Assembly (NCBI GenBank): GCA_964035575.1
Contig: OZ037849.1
Coordinates: 372,001-436,000, forward strand
DNA length: 64,000 bases
From: Rhynchopus sp. YZ270_cl-10
Lineage: Eukaryota; Euglenozoa; Diplonemea; Diplonemida; Diplonemidae
Reading direction: 5' to 3'
Both the position numbers and the translations under genes were made by a program. Position 1 is the first letter of the stretch. Each line of letters begins with the position of its first letter. Positions 33,311 to 43,140 of the stretch are shown piece after piece. The notes under the pieces were generated by a model. That model made no database searches. It was not told where the DNA came from and saw nothing but the letters and a program-made list of their open reading frames with translations.

Positions 33311-33852
33311 TAAAGGGGGCAAGTGTTTGCCTGTAGAAACTGGTAGGGAACAGGCAGCGCCGCAGGCGCACGGTACCCAACTTTTTTTTTTTTTTTCCTT
33401 TTCTTTTTTCTCCTCTTTCTTTTGACTTTCCGAGCGAATTGCGTTCCACGGCGGGGTCACATGTATATGCAAGTCCACTATGTGGTGGTCTTACTCAACA
33501 ATATTAGAACTTCTGGTTTCTTAATGAAATCCCCGTACTGCAAAAAAAAAACGTTCCTACCAAAACCCCCAAAAATCCCGGGATGAGGGATGGACTTTAG
33601 CGCGAGCTCTGAACGGTACTATTGCATTTTTTTTTTTTTTTTTGGATAAATCATACCCACAGTTAAGGAGCCTTTTAAATCACACCACCACCAAGGTGCC
33701 TGATGCAAGTTTGTTTTTATTGTCCCTCTTCTGCCACAACGGAAGCTGGCAGTCAGCACACCAGCGTTTGTTGCTGCAGTCTCGACCAAAGCTGTGTGCG
33801 TGCCCCACCCCTCTAAACTTCTAAACCATACACCACAGGATTTAAGACAAAA

Positions 33853-34740
33853 ATGATGCGCGCAGCGGTTCTGTTGGCGTGCACCACAGCGGTGCACGCA
33901 AAGCTCCCGACAGTTGTCGGACACGGAATGGGGGACAGCTGCTTCAACAAGGGGATGAAGGAGATCACGACGCTTGTTGGCCAGCAGAGCAACAGCTACG
34001 CTGTGTGTGTCCCGACTGGCGACACACGCGCAAAGGACACCAGCAACGGGTTCTTCATGAACATGGATGAGAACGTTGACGTCTTCGCTGCCAAGATCCG
34101 TGCGGACGCAAACCTGAAGGGTGGGTTCAACGCTGTTGGGTTCTCGCAGGGGAACAGCCTGATCCGTGGCTACATCCAGAAGTACAACGACCCTCCCGTG
34201 AGCACCTTCCTCTCCGTCCACGGCACTGTCATGGGTGTCGCTGGCTTCCCGAACTGCAACCCTGAGCACGGTGTGTTCTCCCCCCTTTGCGAGGTTGTGG
34301 ACGAGATGCTTGGTGTGGAGGCCTACACAAAGGCTATCCAGGACGAGTCCTTCCAGGCTGGCTACTTCCGTGACCCCCTCCGCACAAACAGCACTGCATA
34401 CAAGACAAACAGCCAGATCGCACAGTGGAACAACGAGGGCAACACCTTCAACCAGACCTTCAAGGACAACTTCGTGACTGTGAAGCGCTTTGCCATGATC
34501 AAGGCGATGAAGGACTCGATGGTGTACCCCAACGAGGGTGAGTGGTGGGGTGAGTTCCAGCCCGGCAGCTTCAAGAAGGTGCTGAACATGACCGAGACCG
34601 ACATGTACCAGAGGGACACCTTCGGGCTGAAGACTGTGCACGAGGCTGGAAAGATCCTCTTCAACCACACTGAGGGAAACCACCTTGAGTTCACCATGGA
34701 GCAGCTCACGTGGTGGGTCGACAACTACTTCCTCGAGTAA
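33853..34740 (+). CDS. Palmitoyl-protein thioesterase, copy 1 of 4
   Basis: The 295-residue protein matches the PPT1 family (human PPT1, 306 residues), lysosomal hydrolases that remove palmitate from cysteines of proteins. Residues 1-16 form a signal peptide ending VHA. The catalytic triad is visible: Ser98 in GFSQGN, Asp221 in KDSMVYP and His277 in GNHLEF. The oxyanion-region GHGMGDSC is at 23-30. Sequons at N179, N199, N245 and N271 fit a secreted or lysosomal glycoprotein. The motif ACCACAG before the ATG suggests a 5'UTR intron acceptor shared with copy 3. The stop codon sits in AGTAAAC. Copy-specific residues include EMLGVEAYTKAIQDESF at 151-167. Confidence 0.93.
   Translation: MMRAAVLLACTTAVHAKLPTVVGHGMGDSCFNKGMKEITTLVGQQSNSYAVCVPTGDTRAKDTSNGFFMNMDENVDVFAAKIRADANLKGGFNAVGFSQGNSLIRGYIQKYNDPPVSTFLSVHGTVMGVAGFPNCNPEHGVFSPLCEVVDEMLGVEAYTKAIQDESFQAGYFRDPLRTNSTAYKTNSQIAQWNNEGNTFNQTFKDNFVTVKRFAMIKAMKDSMVYPNEGEWWGEFQPGSFKKVLNMTETDMYQRDTFGLKTVHEAGKILFNHTEGNHLEFTMEQLTWWVDNYFLE
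33877..33899 (+). other. Perfect hairpin within the signal-peptide coding region
   Basis: GCGTGCACC and GGTGCACGC pair as a 9-bp stem around ACAGC, about 25 nt after the ATG. All four thioesterase copies keep it exactly. Confidence 0.6.
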
Positions 34741-35697
34741 ACATGCTCTTTTTGCCGAACTGCCTTGCACAGGCCCGCGCATAGTGATGTTCTACGCTGT
34801 GCGTTTTGTGGCCTCGTGTCCCAGTTCGCCCTCCCTCACTCTCCCTCCCCTCTTTGCCCTACTGGCTCCCGCATGGGATGTCCTAGCTTCTTTATGGGTC
34901 GAGTGTTTTTTGCCATGTGATGATCGCCTCACAGAGGTGTGATGTGTTTGTAATACCAAGTTCAAATTGCTCATTGTTTAAAAAAAAACAGTTTCCCTCG
35001 CCCCCTTCCCCTTCCCCTTTGGTACCTTTTTTCTTCTGCTGCATGTCGTGTTTACCCTAGGCTGGACATTAAGCGGTGATCAGGTAGTGGTACACAGTGC
35101 CCGCGAGCCTTCTCATGCTGAAGGGGGTTAGGGTATGTGCGTGACAGTCTTGGTTGTCACATGAGGGGAATGTGGCAAGTCATTGCTTAGCAGGGTACCC
35201 TGGTAGAGGTGTTGACATGAAGCGTCGCTTTCAGGTTGTGAGTAAGCTTGCGGGGGTATGAGTAGTACAGCGCGCAAGTGTGGGTAGGGGGTTAGGGGTT
35301 GCGGTTATGTTTGTAGTATGCGGGTTGCTGTACGGCCTCTCTGAAGGGCTGTGCGAAGAGATGCTGCACAGTGGGAATAGATACGTCTACTCGGCGGATC
35401 GCCTGTAGAAAGGGGGAGTTTTGCTTCTGCGGCCCTTTTGGGATCTCTGGGGGGCTGGTGTGCAGAGGAGGAGGTGTCTGCATGTGCCCGTGTTCTTAGT
35501 GGTGTGGTGTGGGGGTTTTTCAGGGTTGTTTGTCTGTTCTGCTTTTGTTTTGGAATTTGGTCGGTGGGTAGCGTGGGGCGGGGGCCTTTTTTTTTGTCGT
35601 GATGCCCGCAAGGGTGTGGATGATTAGCTATTTCATCTTGTTGCATTCAACACACACGCATCACAACAGAACTATACACATTAGCTAGGTAGGAAAC
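34741..35697. other. Spacer between thioesterase copies 1 and 2
   Basis: No gene seen. GT-rich unique sequence at about 35,050-35,600. The last 47 bp (35,651-35,697) match the segment before copy 4 and probably hold its proximal promoter or 5'UTR. Confidence 0.6.
35651..35697 (+). promoter_or_regulatory. Conserved 5' flank, type II (copies 2 and 4)
   Basis: The string ACTATACACATTAGCTAGGT plus AGGAAAC and the preceding CGCATCACAACAGA are identical to 40,189-40,234. They differ from the flank of copies 1 and 3. Conservation outside coding sequence suggests a promoter/5'UTR or a recent duplication boundary. Confidence 0.5.
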
Positions 35698-36585
35698 ATG
35701 ATGCGCGCAGCGGTTCTGTTGGCGTGCACCACAGCGGTGCACGCAAAGCTCCCGACAGTTGTCGGACACGGAATGGGGGACAGCTGCTTCAACAAGGGGA
35801 TGAAGGAGATCACGACGCTTGTTGGCCAGCAGAGCAACAGCTACGCTGTGTGTGTCCCGACTGGCGACACACGCGCAAAGGACACCAGCAACGGGTTCTT
35901 CATGAACATGGATGAGAACGTTGACGTCTTCGCTGCCAAGATCCGTGCGGACGCAAACCTGAAGGGTGGGTTCAACGCTGTTGGGTTCTCGCAGGGGAAC
36001 AGCCTGATCCGTGGCTACATCCAGAAGTACAACGACCCCCCCGTGAGCACCTTCCTCTCCGTCCACGGCACTGTCATGGGTGTTGCTGGCTTCCCGAACT
36101 GCAACCCTGAGCACGGTGTGGTGTCCCCACTCTGCGCAGTGGTCGATGAGATCATTGGAGAGGAGGCCTACACAAAGGCTGTCCAGGACGACCTCTTCCA
36201 GGCTGGCTACTTCCGTGACCCCATGCGCACAAACAGCACTGCATACAAGACAAACAGCCAGATCGCACAGTGGAACAACGAGGGCAACAACTTCAACCAG
36301 ACCTTCAAGGACAACTTCGTGACTGTGAAGCGCTTTGCCATGATCAAGGCGATGAAGGACTCGATGGTGTACCCCAACGAGGGTGAGTGGTGGGGTGAGT
36401 TCCAGCCCGGCAGCTTCAAGAAGGTGCTGAACATGACCGAGACCGACATGTACCAGAGGGACACCTTCGGGCTGAAGACTGTGCACGAGGCCGGAAAGAT
36501 CCTCTTCAACCACACTGAGGGAAACCACCTTGAGTTCACCATGGAGCAGCTCACGTGGTGGGTCGACAACTACTTCCTCGAGTAA
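35698..36585 (+). CDS. Palmitoyl-protein thioesterase, copy 2 of 4
   Basis: 295 residues with signal peptide, Ser98, Asp221 and His277 all present. It is nearly identical to copy 1 over most of its length. It differs mainly at 141-178, where VSPLCAVVDEIIGEEAYTK replaces the copy 1 text, and in having MRTNST rather than LRTNST. Its 5' flank belongs to type II. The stop lies in AGTAAAC. Expected role: depalmitoylation in the lysosome or after secretion. Confidence 0.93.
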   Translation: MMRAAVLLACTTAVHAKLPTVVGHGMGDSCFNKGMKEITTLVGQQSNSYAVCVPTGDTRAKDTSNGFFMNMDENVDVFAAKIRADANLKGGFNAVGFSQGNSLIRGYIQKYNDPPVSTFLSVHGTVMGVAGFPNCNPEHGVVSPLCAVVDEIIGEEAYTKAVQDDLFQAGYFRDPMRTNSTAYKTNSQIAQWNNEGNNFNQTFKDNFVTVKRFAMIKAMKDSMVYPNEGEWWGEFQPGSFKKVLNMTETDMYQRDTFGLKTVHEAGKILFNHTEGNHLEFTMEQLTWWVDNYFLE

Positions 36586-37563
36586 ACATGCTCTCTACCC
36601 CACCACCCCACTACCCCACTACCCTCCCCCCCACGCTTCCTCTCTTCCCCCCTCCCTTGCCACCCGCACCCCCTTCACACACCATTACACCGCGTGGAGA
36701 TTGATTTTGTATAGGCGTAAGGACGGTGTGGAAAACCATTGCAGCTTCCACATGCGCAGACAAGCTCTTAGCATGTACGGTTCGGGTAGCAGTCTTTGCT
36801 TGCAAGCAGCGGCTGATCCAAAAAAAATGTGATGGGGCCTTCTTCCCCCCCTTCCCCCTCACCACGTGTGTGCCATGAGACAGAATGTGTTCATTCTGAC
36901 TCTGTGGGTCTAAGCGATCTCAACAGAGCGAGGCAAAGCTCCATGTGACCAAGTTTTTTTCCGATTTTTTTTGTGTTGATGTGATCCCACGTTCTTCCGC
37001 AGTGGTAATGCTGTACGATTCACCTTACCCATGCCAGTACGGAACGTGGTGCGTGTGAGTATCTCGGATTTGTGTGTGTGTGTGTTTGTTTTTAAAGGTC
37101 ACTAAGTATGTCCTACAATGTTTTCTTTGTTTTTATACATTGGCGCAAGGCGTAGAGTTAGCAACACAGCTGATGTGCCTCATCTCTGCCCAGCTTTTCA
37201 GAGGAACATTTGTTTTTACTGTACCTGTCTTTTGGCAGGTGTTTTTTTTGTCGATGCCGAGAGAATATAGGAAAGAGAAAAAGAGAATGATACAGATAGG
37301 AACAATGGGTGACAACATTTTCAAACTACAAAAAAAAAAAAGTATAGTGGAGTGCATCCTCGGGTGACTACACTGATACAACCAAGTTTTTCAAAAAAAA
37401 AAAAAGTAAATACAGTCGCAAATAACAAGGGGGCAACGCGCATTAGTTGCCAACTGCTTTTAAAAAAAAGCCAAACAAAAAAAGCAAAATGGGGTACATC
37501 TTATACCTTCTACACCATCTTTTTGTTCACATCAAGCCATATCCCACAGGACTTAGGACAAAA
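36586..37563. other. Spacer between thioesterase copies 2 and 3
   Basis: C-rich sequence follows the stop. AAAGGTCACTAAGTATG at about 37,096 is a partial repeat A. Repeat C copy 1 is at 37,345. CCCACAGGACTTAGGACAAA before the next ATG resembles the copy 1 flank. Confidence 0.6.
37345..37405 (+). repeat. Dispersed repeat C, copy 1, A-run at 3' end
   Basis: TAGTGGAGTGCATCCTCGGG, then TGACTACACTGATACAACC, then AAGTTTTTC and an A-run. Confidence 0.75.
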
Positions 37564-38449
37564 ATGATGCGCACAGCGGTTCTGTTGGCGTGCACCACAG
37601 CGGTGCACGCAAAGCTCCCGACAGTTGTCGGGCACGGAATGGGGGACAGCTGCTTCAACTTCGGCATGAAGCACATCACGAAGCTTGTTGGTGAGCAGAC
37701 CGACAGCTACTCTGTGTGCGTCCCGACTGGCGACACACGCATTGAGGACACTGAGAACGGCTTTTTCCTGAGCATGGACAACAACGTTGACGTCTTCGCT
37801 GCCAAGATCCGTGCGGACGCAAACCTGAAGGGTGGGTTCAACGCTGTTGGGTTCTCGCAGGGAAACAGCCTGATCCGTGGCTACATCCAGAAGTACAACG
37901 ACCCTCCCGTGAGCACCTTCCTCTCCGTCCACGGCACTGTCATGGGTGTCGCTGGCTTCCCACAGTGCGACCCTGAGCACGGTGTGTTCTCCCCACTCTG
38001 TGCCGTTGTGGATGAGATCCTTGGTGAGGGTGCCTACACCGAGTACGTCCAGAACGACCTCTTCCAGGCTGGGTACTACCGTGACCCCATGCGCACAAAC
38101 AGCTCTGCGTACAAGAAGCGCTCCCAGCTTGCACAGTGGAACAACGAGGGTGAGACCTTCAACCAGACCTTCAAGGACAACTTCATCTCCGTGAAGCGTT
38201 ACGCCATGATCAAGGCGATGGGAGACACAATGGTTTTCCCCAACGAGGGTGAGTGGTGGGGTGAGTTCCAGCCCGGCACTTTCCACACTGTGCTGAACAT
38301 GACTGAGACCGACATGTACAAGAGAGACACCTTCGGGCTGAAGACTGTGCACGAGGCCGGAAAGATCATTTTCAACCACACTGACAAGAACCACCTTGAG
38401 TTCACCAACGAGCAGCTGCTGTGGTGGGTTGACAACTACTTCCTGGAGT

Positions 38450-38451
<2 letters not shown>
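37564..38451 (+). CDS. Palmitoyl-protein thioesterase, copy 3 of 4 (divergent)
   Basis: 295 residues from ATG 37,564; the open frame extends upstream but crosses a likely acceptor (CCCACAG). The catalytic Ser98, Asp221 (GDTMVFP) and His277 (KNHLEF) are kept. Outside three blocks it differs clearly from the other copies, for example FGMKHITKLVGEQTDSYSV at 32-50 and GAYTEYVQNDLF at 156-167. Yet residues 74-132 are encoded by DNA nearly identical to the others, which points to gene conversion. Divergence could reflect different substrates. A run of 29 T follows the stop, which lies in AGTAAAT. Confidence 0.92.

Positions 38452-38452
<1 letters not shown>

Positions 38453-38481
<29 letters not shown>
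38453..38481 (+). repeat. Poly-T tract, 29 bases
   Basis: A homopolymer directly abuts the stop codon of thioesterase copy 3. Confidence 0.9.
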
Positions 38482-38940
38482 CGCAAAGATTTTTTCTTTG
38501 TTGTGTGCGATATGTGCACACCCATACTCCAACACCACCTCCCTCCCTTTTTTTGAGATGCGTCCTGTGAGATCTATTGTGTGTTCTATGTATTTTTCTC
38601 TTCGCAGGACAGGGACAAAACCCCAATACTAACATTGCTGAGCAAGACAACAAAAGGTACACCCTCTCCCCGCCCTGCATTCACCTAGTCGAATGCTGTC
38701 TGTTTTATTATTCTGATTTTATTTTCAAAAAACGGATGTGTTTCATCCTAAAGCAGCACAGCACAAGAAACTTGAGATAAGCAAAAGGGAGGGTCCACCT
38801 TTTCTTGTAGACACTCACACAGCACTACCCTCCCCCCCCCTACCCTCTCCCTAAAATAAAATGGTGCAGTTCGATTTTTGTATTGCGTAAAGATAGGGGA
38901 ATTCACACCAATGTTTGAGCCCTTTTTCTAAAAGAGAGCA

Positions 38941-39004
38941 TAGTGGAGCTCATCCTCGGGTGCATGCACTAAAAAAAAAAAAAAAAAAGTTTTCAAAAAA
39001 AATA
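38941..39004 (+). repeat. Dispersed repeat C, copy 2
   Basis: TAGTGGAGCTCATCCTCGGG, then TGCATGCACTA followed by A-runs and GTTTTCAAAAAA. The ends TAGTG and CACTA pair. Confidence 0.7.
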
Positions 39005-40086
39005 GAAGAAAAAAGGAAAAACTATAATTTTATACACAAATTAAAGAATGTTACTTTCATGTGATTGAACGTTCGCACCATGTGTCCGAAGCCTTCTTTT
39101 TGAAGGAAACAAATCTGTGTTTTATTTTTATTTTTATTTTTGTGTAAATGTGAATATTGTGCAGCAAAGAAACAATGGTGGTAACGAGAGAACAAAATCA
39201 ACTATCTTTTTTTCTCTTCTGATGTACACAAAATGAGACATTTTCTTCTTCTTCAAGGTTCTCCTTTTACAGGAGGTGAGAAAAAAGAGGACGTCTTTGT
39301 CTTACACACTGTGACACAAACAAAAACACAAAAACAATAAAGCACACTTGTTTTTCTTTGTACGAGTGTCCTGTGTCTGGGTTCAGTTTCCTCCCCAAAT
39401 CTTTATCGTTCCTTCTCTCCCCCTACCCCCTACCCCCCAAGTGGTGATCCCCCCCACACCTTTTATTTCCAACGTCGGGCGACCGTCGCCTCGAAGAAAA
39501 AAAAAGTGTTCGCTCTAATACCTTCCCCTCAAGCACAGTCTTTTGATTTCTAGGTGTGTCCCACGCTTTACTTATTGCCCAAAATAACATCACCGGACCA
39601 CATGGCATGATGTAGTCGTATTTTAATTCAATGGCAGCTAGCGGGTCCCGGGGGGCCGCCGTCCAGGTGAAACCCTGATCCACTCCATTTCATCGCTCTC
39701 AGTTGATTCGGGTCAAGCAGTCTGGAGATGTAGGAAAAAGCTCCCGGCCAGACTCCGGAGTGAGCTACCTCCTCTTCTGCACGGCTCCTAGTGTGGGGGT
39801 TTGCCCTCCTTGTTGCATCGTTTTTTTGCAGCGGACAGCTTTTTGATTATTTTTCTTTCTCTGTTTGCATCCTCAGTCAAATATCCTTCAACTAGCCCAT
39901 CGCTGTTCCTTAGTATTAGTTCACCTCCTACGGGGTTTGGGGGGGTATTTTTTGCCGTGTTTCAACACTTACTGAAGCAGCTCTCATAAACCATCGTTCC
40001 TTACTGCTTGCGTCTATAAGGGTACAGAAGAGAGGTACAGCGGGAGGCAAAACATTTTTAGCTTAGTTTTTGCTGTCGCAGGGACA

Positions 40087-40117
40087 GCAAGAAGCCTGTC
40101 TGTAGGAGGCTTCTTGC
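40087..40117. other. Hairpin with 11-bp perfect stem
   Basis: GCAAGAAGCCT and AGGCTTCTTGC surround a 9-nt loop, about 120 bp before thioesterase copy 4. Could be a terminator-like or regulatory structure; unknown. Confidence 0.5.
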
Positions 40118-40234
40118 ATGTGCCAAGAGGAGTGGTGCTTAGGTGCGTATGGACATCAGTCATGTGGCAGTGGCAGTGTGCTCCCGCAACACACGCATCA
40201 CAACAGAACTATACACATTAGCTAGGTAGGAAAC

Positions 40235-41122
40235 ATGATGCGCACAGCGGTTCTGTTGGCGTGCACCACAGCGGTGCACGCAAAGCTCCCGACAGTTGTC
40301 GGGCACGGAATGGGGGACAGCTGCTTCAACAAGGGGATGAAGGAGATCACGACGCTTGTTGGCCAGCAGAGCAACAGCTACGCTGTGTGTGTCCCGACTG
40401 GCGACACACGCGCAAAGGACACCAGCAACGGGTTCTTCATGAACATGGATGAGAACGTTGACGTCTTCGCTGCCAAGATCCGTGCGGACGCAAACCTGAA
40501 GGGTGGGTTCAACGCTGTTGGGTTCTCGCAGGGAAACAGCCTGATCCGTGGCTACATCCAGAAGTACAACGACCCTCCCGTGAGCACTTTCCTCTCCGTC
40601 CACGGCACTGTCATGGGTGTCGCTGGCTTCCCGAACTGCAACCCTGAGCACGGTGTGTTCTCCCCCCTGTGTGAGGTTGTGGATGAGATCATTGGAGAGG
40701 AGGCCTACACGAAGGCTATCCAGGACGACCTCTTCCAGGCTGGGTACTTCCGCGACCCCCTCCGCACAAACAGCACTGCATACAAGACAAACAGCCAGAT
40801 CGCACAGTGGAACAACGAGGGCAACAACTTCAACCAGACCTTCAAGGACAACTTCGTGACTGTGAAGCGCTTTGCCATGATCAAGGCGATGAAGGACTCG
40901 ATGGTGTACCCCAACGAGGGTGAGTGGTGGGGTGAGTTCCAGCCCGGCAGCTTCAAGAAGGTGCTGAACATGACTGAGACCGACATGTACCAGAGAGACA
41001 CCTTCGGGCTGAAGACTGTGCACGAGGCTGGAAAGATCCTCTTCAACCACACTGAGGGAAACCACCTTGAGTTCACCTTGGAGCAGCTCACGTGGTGGGT
41101 CGACAACTACTTCCTCGAGTAA
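40235..41122 (+). CDS. Palmitoyl-protein thioesterase, copy 4 of 4
   Basis: 295 residues with the full triad Ser98, Asp221, His277 and the same signal peptide. The first 97 coding bases are identical to copy 3 (MMRT start, GTCGGGCAC), while the rest follows copies 1 and 2. It is therefore a mosaic. The 5' flank is type II, shared with copy 2. The stop lies in AGTAAAT. One late difference is FTLEQLTWW instead of FTMEQLTWW. Confidence 0.93.
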   Translation: MMRTAVLLACTTAVHAKLPTVVGHGMGDSCFNKGMKEITTLVGQQSNSYAVCVPTGDTRAKDTSNGFFMNMDENVDVFAAKIRADANLKGGFNAVGFSQGNSLIRGYIQKYNDPPVSTFLSVHGTVMGVAGFPNCNPEHGVFSPLCEVVDEIIGEEAYTKAIQDDLFQAGYFRDPLRTNSTAYKTNSQIAQWNNEGNNFNQTFKDNFVTVKRFAMIKAMKDSMVYPNEGEWWGEFQPGSFKKVLNMTETDMYQRDTFGLKTVHEAGKILFNHTEGNHLEFTLEQLTWWVDNYFLE

Positions 41123-41673
41123 ATATGCTCTCCACCACCACCACACCCCACCACCCTCCCATTTGGCTCTAGTTCTACAGGCACCCCTTGCCACATGCCT
41201 CCGTAACGTATACAGCCGGAAGCAATGCAAAGGGAGCAGCTTTCTCTTGCCATACCCACTCCCTCCCTAACAAGGCACATTCCAAGCATGCATCAGATGT
41301 CACATACCCAGTCCAAGCATGTTTCAACAATGAATGCCTGCAGTTTCATAGAAGGTCTTTACTGCGAGATGGCCGAAGGATTGTAGGGCAGGCTGCTGAA
41401 AAAAAAGGGAGATTTTTTACCCCTTAGTTTGCACGCCTGGTCGTTGCACCCCCGATGTGGCCAATATTCTCACAATAATGAGACCTGATGTGATTCTGTT
41501 CCTCCCTCGTTTATTTGTGTTGCAAAAGATGTGTCGTGTATTCCCCCAGGTTTTTTCTTTGCATGGGACCGAGAGTTTCTTCGTCTCTTTTTGTTCTCAT
41601 TTTCTAAAATCTAAGAATGTGACCCATGGTCAGTAAACGCAGTGAGAAATGACGTTTTTTCCCCCTTTTTTAA

Positions 41674-41708
41674 AGGTAACTAAGCACGAAAGGCTCAGGT
41701 TCATCCTC
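41674..41708 (+). repeat. Dispersed repeat A, copy 2
   Basis: AAGGTAACTAAGCACGAAAG, then GCTCAGGTTCATCCT. The stem reads CTAAGC with GCTCAG. Confidence 0.7.
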
Positions 41709-42004
41709 TAAACTTTTCTTTTTTCCTCTTTTTTCCCCCTCTCTTTTTCACGATGTGTTTTTAACTTTCTATGTTTTTTAAATGCGTGATAAAAAATGAT
41801 AAAATAAATAAAGGTTCAGCAGTAACTAAGGTGGGGGGGGGGGGGGGGTGACAGGGTATGGCATGACTGGCTGGATACGATTTTGACTACAGCCTGAAAG
41901 CCATATCCTAATCTCCCTCAGCTCTTACTTTATCTCTTGGGGGATTGGGGAGGGCAAAACTGTTCAAAAAAAACTATACACAATACAAGCCACTTCCTGG
42001 AGTT

Positions 42005-42105
42005 GGAGGACGATCTGCGTCTATATCTTATGTACAATAGCCTTTCGAGTGATGCTGTTGTACAGAGTCTACGTTAGTAGATAATTGTCGATACAACAAC
42101 AACAA
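42005..42105 (+). repeat. Dispersed repeat D, copy 4 (long form)
   Basis: GAGGACGATCTGCGTCTATA, then GCCTTTCGAGTGATG, then CTACGTTAGTAG (stem CTAC/GTAG), then ATTGTCGATACAACAACAAC. The stem differs from other copies but still pairs. Confidence 0.75.
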
Positions 42106-42224
42106 AAAACAAAGAACAAAGTAAAAAAGAACCCCCTATTATTAGCCTACCCCCATAGCGGGATACGAGGAGATCCCTTTTGGTGTTTAATACAATGGTT
42201 TTCACTCACAGAACAACACACAAA

Positions 42225-42839
42225 ATGTCCTTCCAGGATCAGGATTCCAGTGCACAAGAGTACGAGGATGTGCAGCAGCGTATCGCCGAGCATAAGGCTG
42301 CCACGAAACGGAGTCTTGAGGAGTGCAGCCGTGTCTCCAACCAGACCGTCGAAGTCGCGAACGACACCTCACGCGAGCTGAAGAAACAGGGGGAGCAGTT
42401 GGACCACGTCGAGGCAACAGTGGACCACACAGAGCAAGGGTTGACGGTCGCAGACTCTCTTGTAAAGAGCATCGACTCCTTTTGGTACGCGATTAACCCG
42501 TTTAAGAAGAAGCCGAAGCAAAGCAACCTCACGGCACATAGAGACACGAAGAGCGCGAGCGATGTTACTGCGTCAAGTAGTGGCATCGCGTCACGCAATG
42601 CAGCGGCACGTGCCTCGCAAAAACAAAAGGAAAACACCAAAGTGTACGGCTTCGACGAAGATGAAGTAGACATGCTGCAAAACGTGCAACGAAACCTTGC
42701 TGTGCTCAAAGGTAACGCGCTAGGCCAAGGGGAAGAGCTTGATAAGCAAAACAAACAACTCGAACGACTCAACGAAAAAACAGAGCACACCGTCGCACAC
42801 ACGCAACGAACAAACAGGAAGATTCAAAGTCTCATATAA
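42225..42839 (+). CDS. SNAP-25-family Qbc-SNARE
   Basis: The 204-residue protein has two SNARE motifs, about 15-80 (Qb) and 145-202 (Qc), joined by a basic, Ser- and Ala-rich linker. Zero-layer glutamines are visible at Gln55 (KKQGEQLD) and Gln175 (DKQNKQLE), so it can supply two helices to a fusion complex with an R-SNARE and a Qa-SNARE. There is no transmembrane segment. The linker has no cysteine, unlike neuronal SNAP-25 but like SNAP-29-type proteins, so palmitoyl anchoring is unlikely. FWYAINPFKKK at 86-96 may touch membranes. ATG 42,225 is preferred; 42,195 is an in-frame alternative upstream of a possible acceptor. It probably acts in secretion or vacuolar fusion. Confidence 0.9.
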   Translation: MSFQDQDSSAQEYEDVQQRIAEHKAATKRSLEECSRVSNQTVEVANDTSRELKKQGEQLDHVEATVDHTEQGLTVADSLVKSIDSFWYAINPFKKKPKQSNLTAHRDTKSASDVTASSSGIASRNAAARASQKQKENTKVYGFDEDEVDMLQNVQRNLAVLKGNALGQGEELDKQNKQLERLNEKTEHTVAHTQRTNRKIQSLI

Positions 42840-42868
42840 AAAAAAATAAAAAAAAAATCTAAAAAATA

Positions 42869-42921
42869 GTGTGGCTGAAGGGGTGATTCGCACTTTTTGC
42901 ACCCCCCACATTCAGCCACAC
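42869..42921. mobile_element. Repeat L copy 2: foldback/MITE-like
   Basis: GTGTGGCTGA and TCAGCCACAC are perfect inverted ends. AGGGGTG and CACCCC extend the pairing. The interior differs from copy 1. It follows the SNARE stop by 30 bp. Confidence 0.7.
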
Positions 42922-43019
42922 CAAAAAAAGGTCTTTTTTTTTTTTTTTGCGAATCTGAGCTGCCCATAAGCCTTATCGGGATTGGAGAATATCCATGATA
43001 ACGGAGTGTTGCATTGTCA

Positions 43020-43077
43020 TAGTGGAGCTCATCCTCGGGGTGTCTACACTACATACAACCAAGTTTTCAAATAAAAA
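43020..43077 (+). repeat. Dispersed repeat C, copy 3
   Basis: TAGTGGAGCTCATCCTCGGG, then GTGTCTACACTACATACAAC, then CAAGTTTTCAAATAAAA. Confidence 0.75.
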
Positions 43078-43140
43078 GAGTTTTGTCAGAGTTGGAAAGA
43101 CCCAAAAAAAAAAAAGGGGAATGTTCAATACGTTTGGAGA

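Larger units (their letters stand above)
27037..33852. other. 6.8-kb gene desert rich in dispersed repeats
   Basis: No protein gene is supported. The stretch contains copies of repeat families B, D, E, F, G, H, I, J and L, homopolymer A/T runs, and a hairpin with CTTCGATG and CATCGAAG arms at 27,546-27,583. A CCGCTCG...CGAGCGG hairpin lies at 29,873-29,891, and its imperfect relative at about 29,119. Confidence 0.75.
38452..40234. other. Spacer between thioesterase copies 3 and 4
   Basis: Holds repeat C copy 2, A/T-rich sequence, an 11-bp-stem hairpin at 40,087-40,117 and the type II flank. No gene is supported; short frames in it are not conserved. Confidence 0.6.
41123..42224. other. Spacer before the SNARE gene
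   Basis: Contains repeat A copy 2, a run of 16 G at 41,833-41,848 and repeat D copy 4. No gene is supported. An ACTCACAG at 42,204-42,211 could be a splice acceptor just before the SNARE start. Confidence 0.55.

Noticed and set aside
37447-37563. N-terminal extension of thioesterase copy 3
   Set aside because: The extra 39 residues have no counterpart in the other copies, and CCCACAG just before ATG 37,564 looks like a splice acceptor or UTR.
33619-41230. Antisense frames of 290-390 codons opposite all four thioesterase genes
   Set aside because: They mirror the sense codons and contain no recognisable domain. Their conservation follows from the conserved sense genes.
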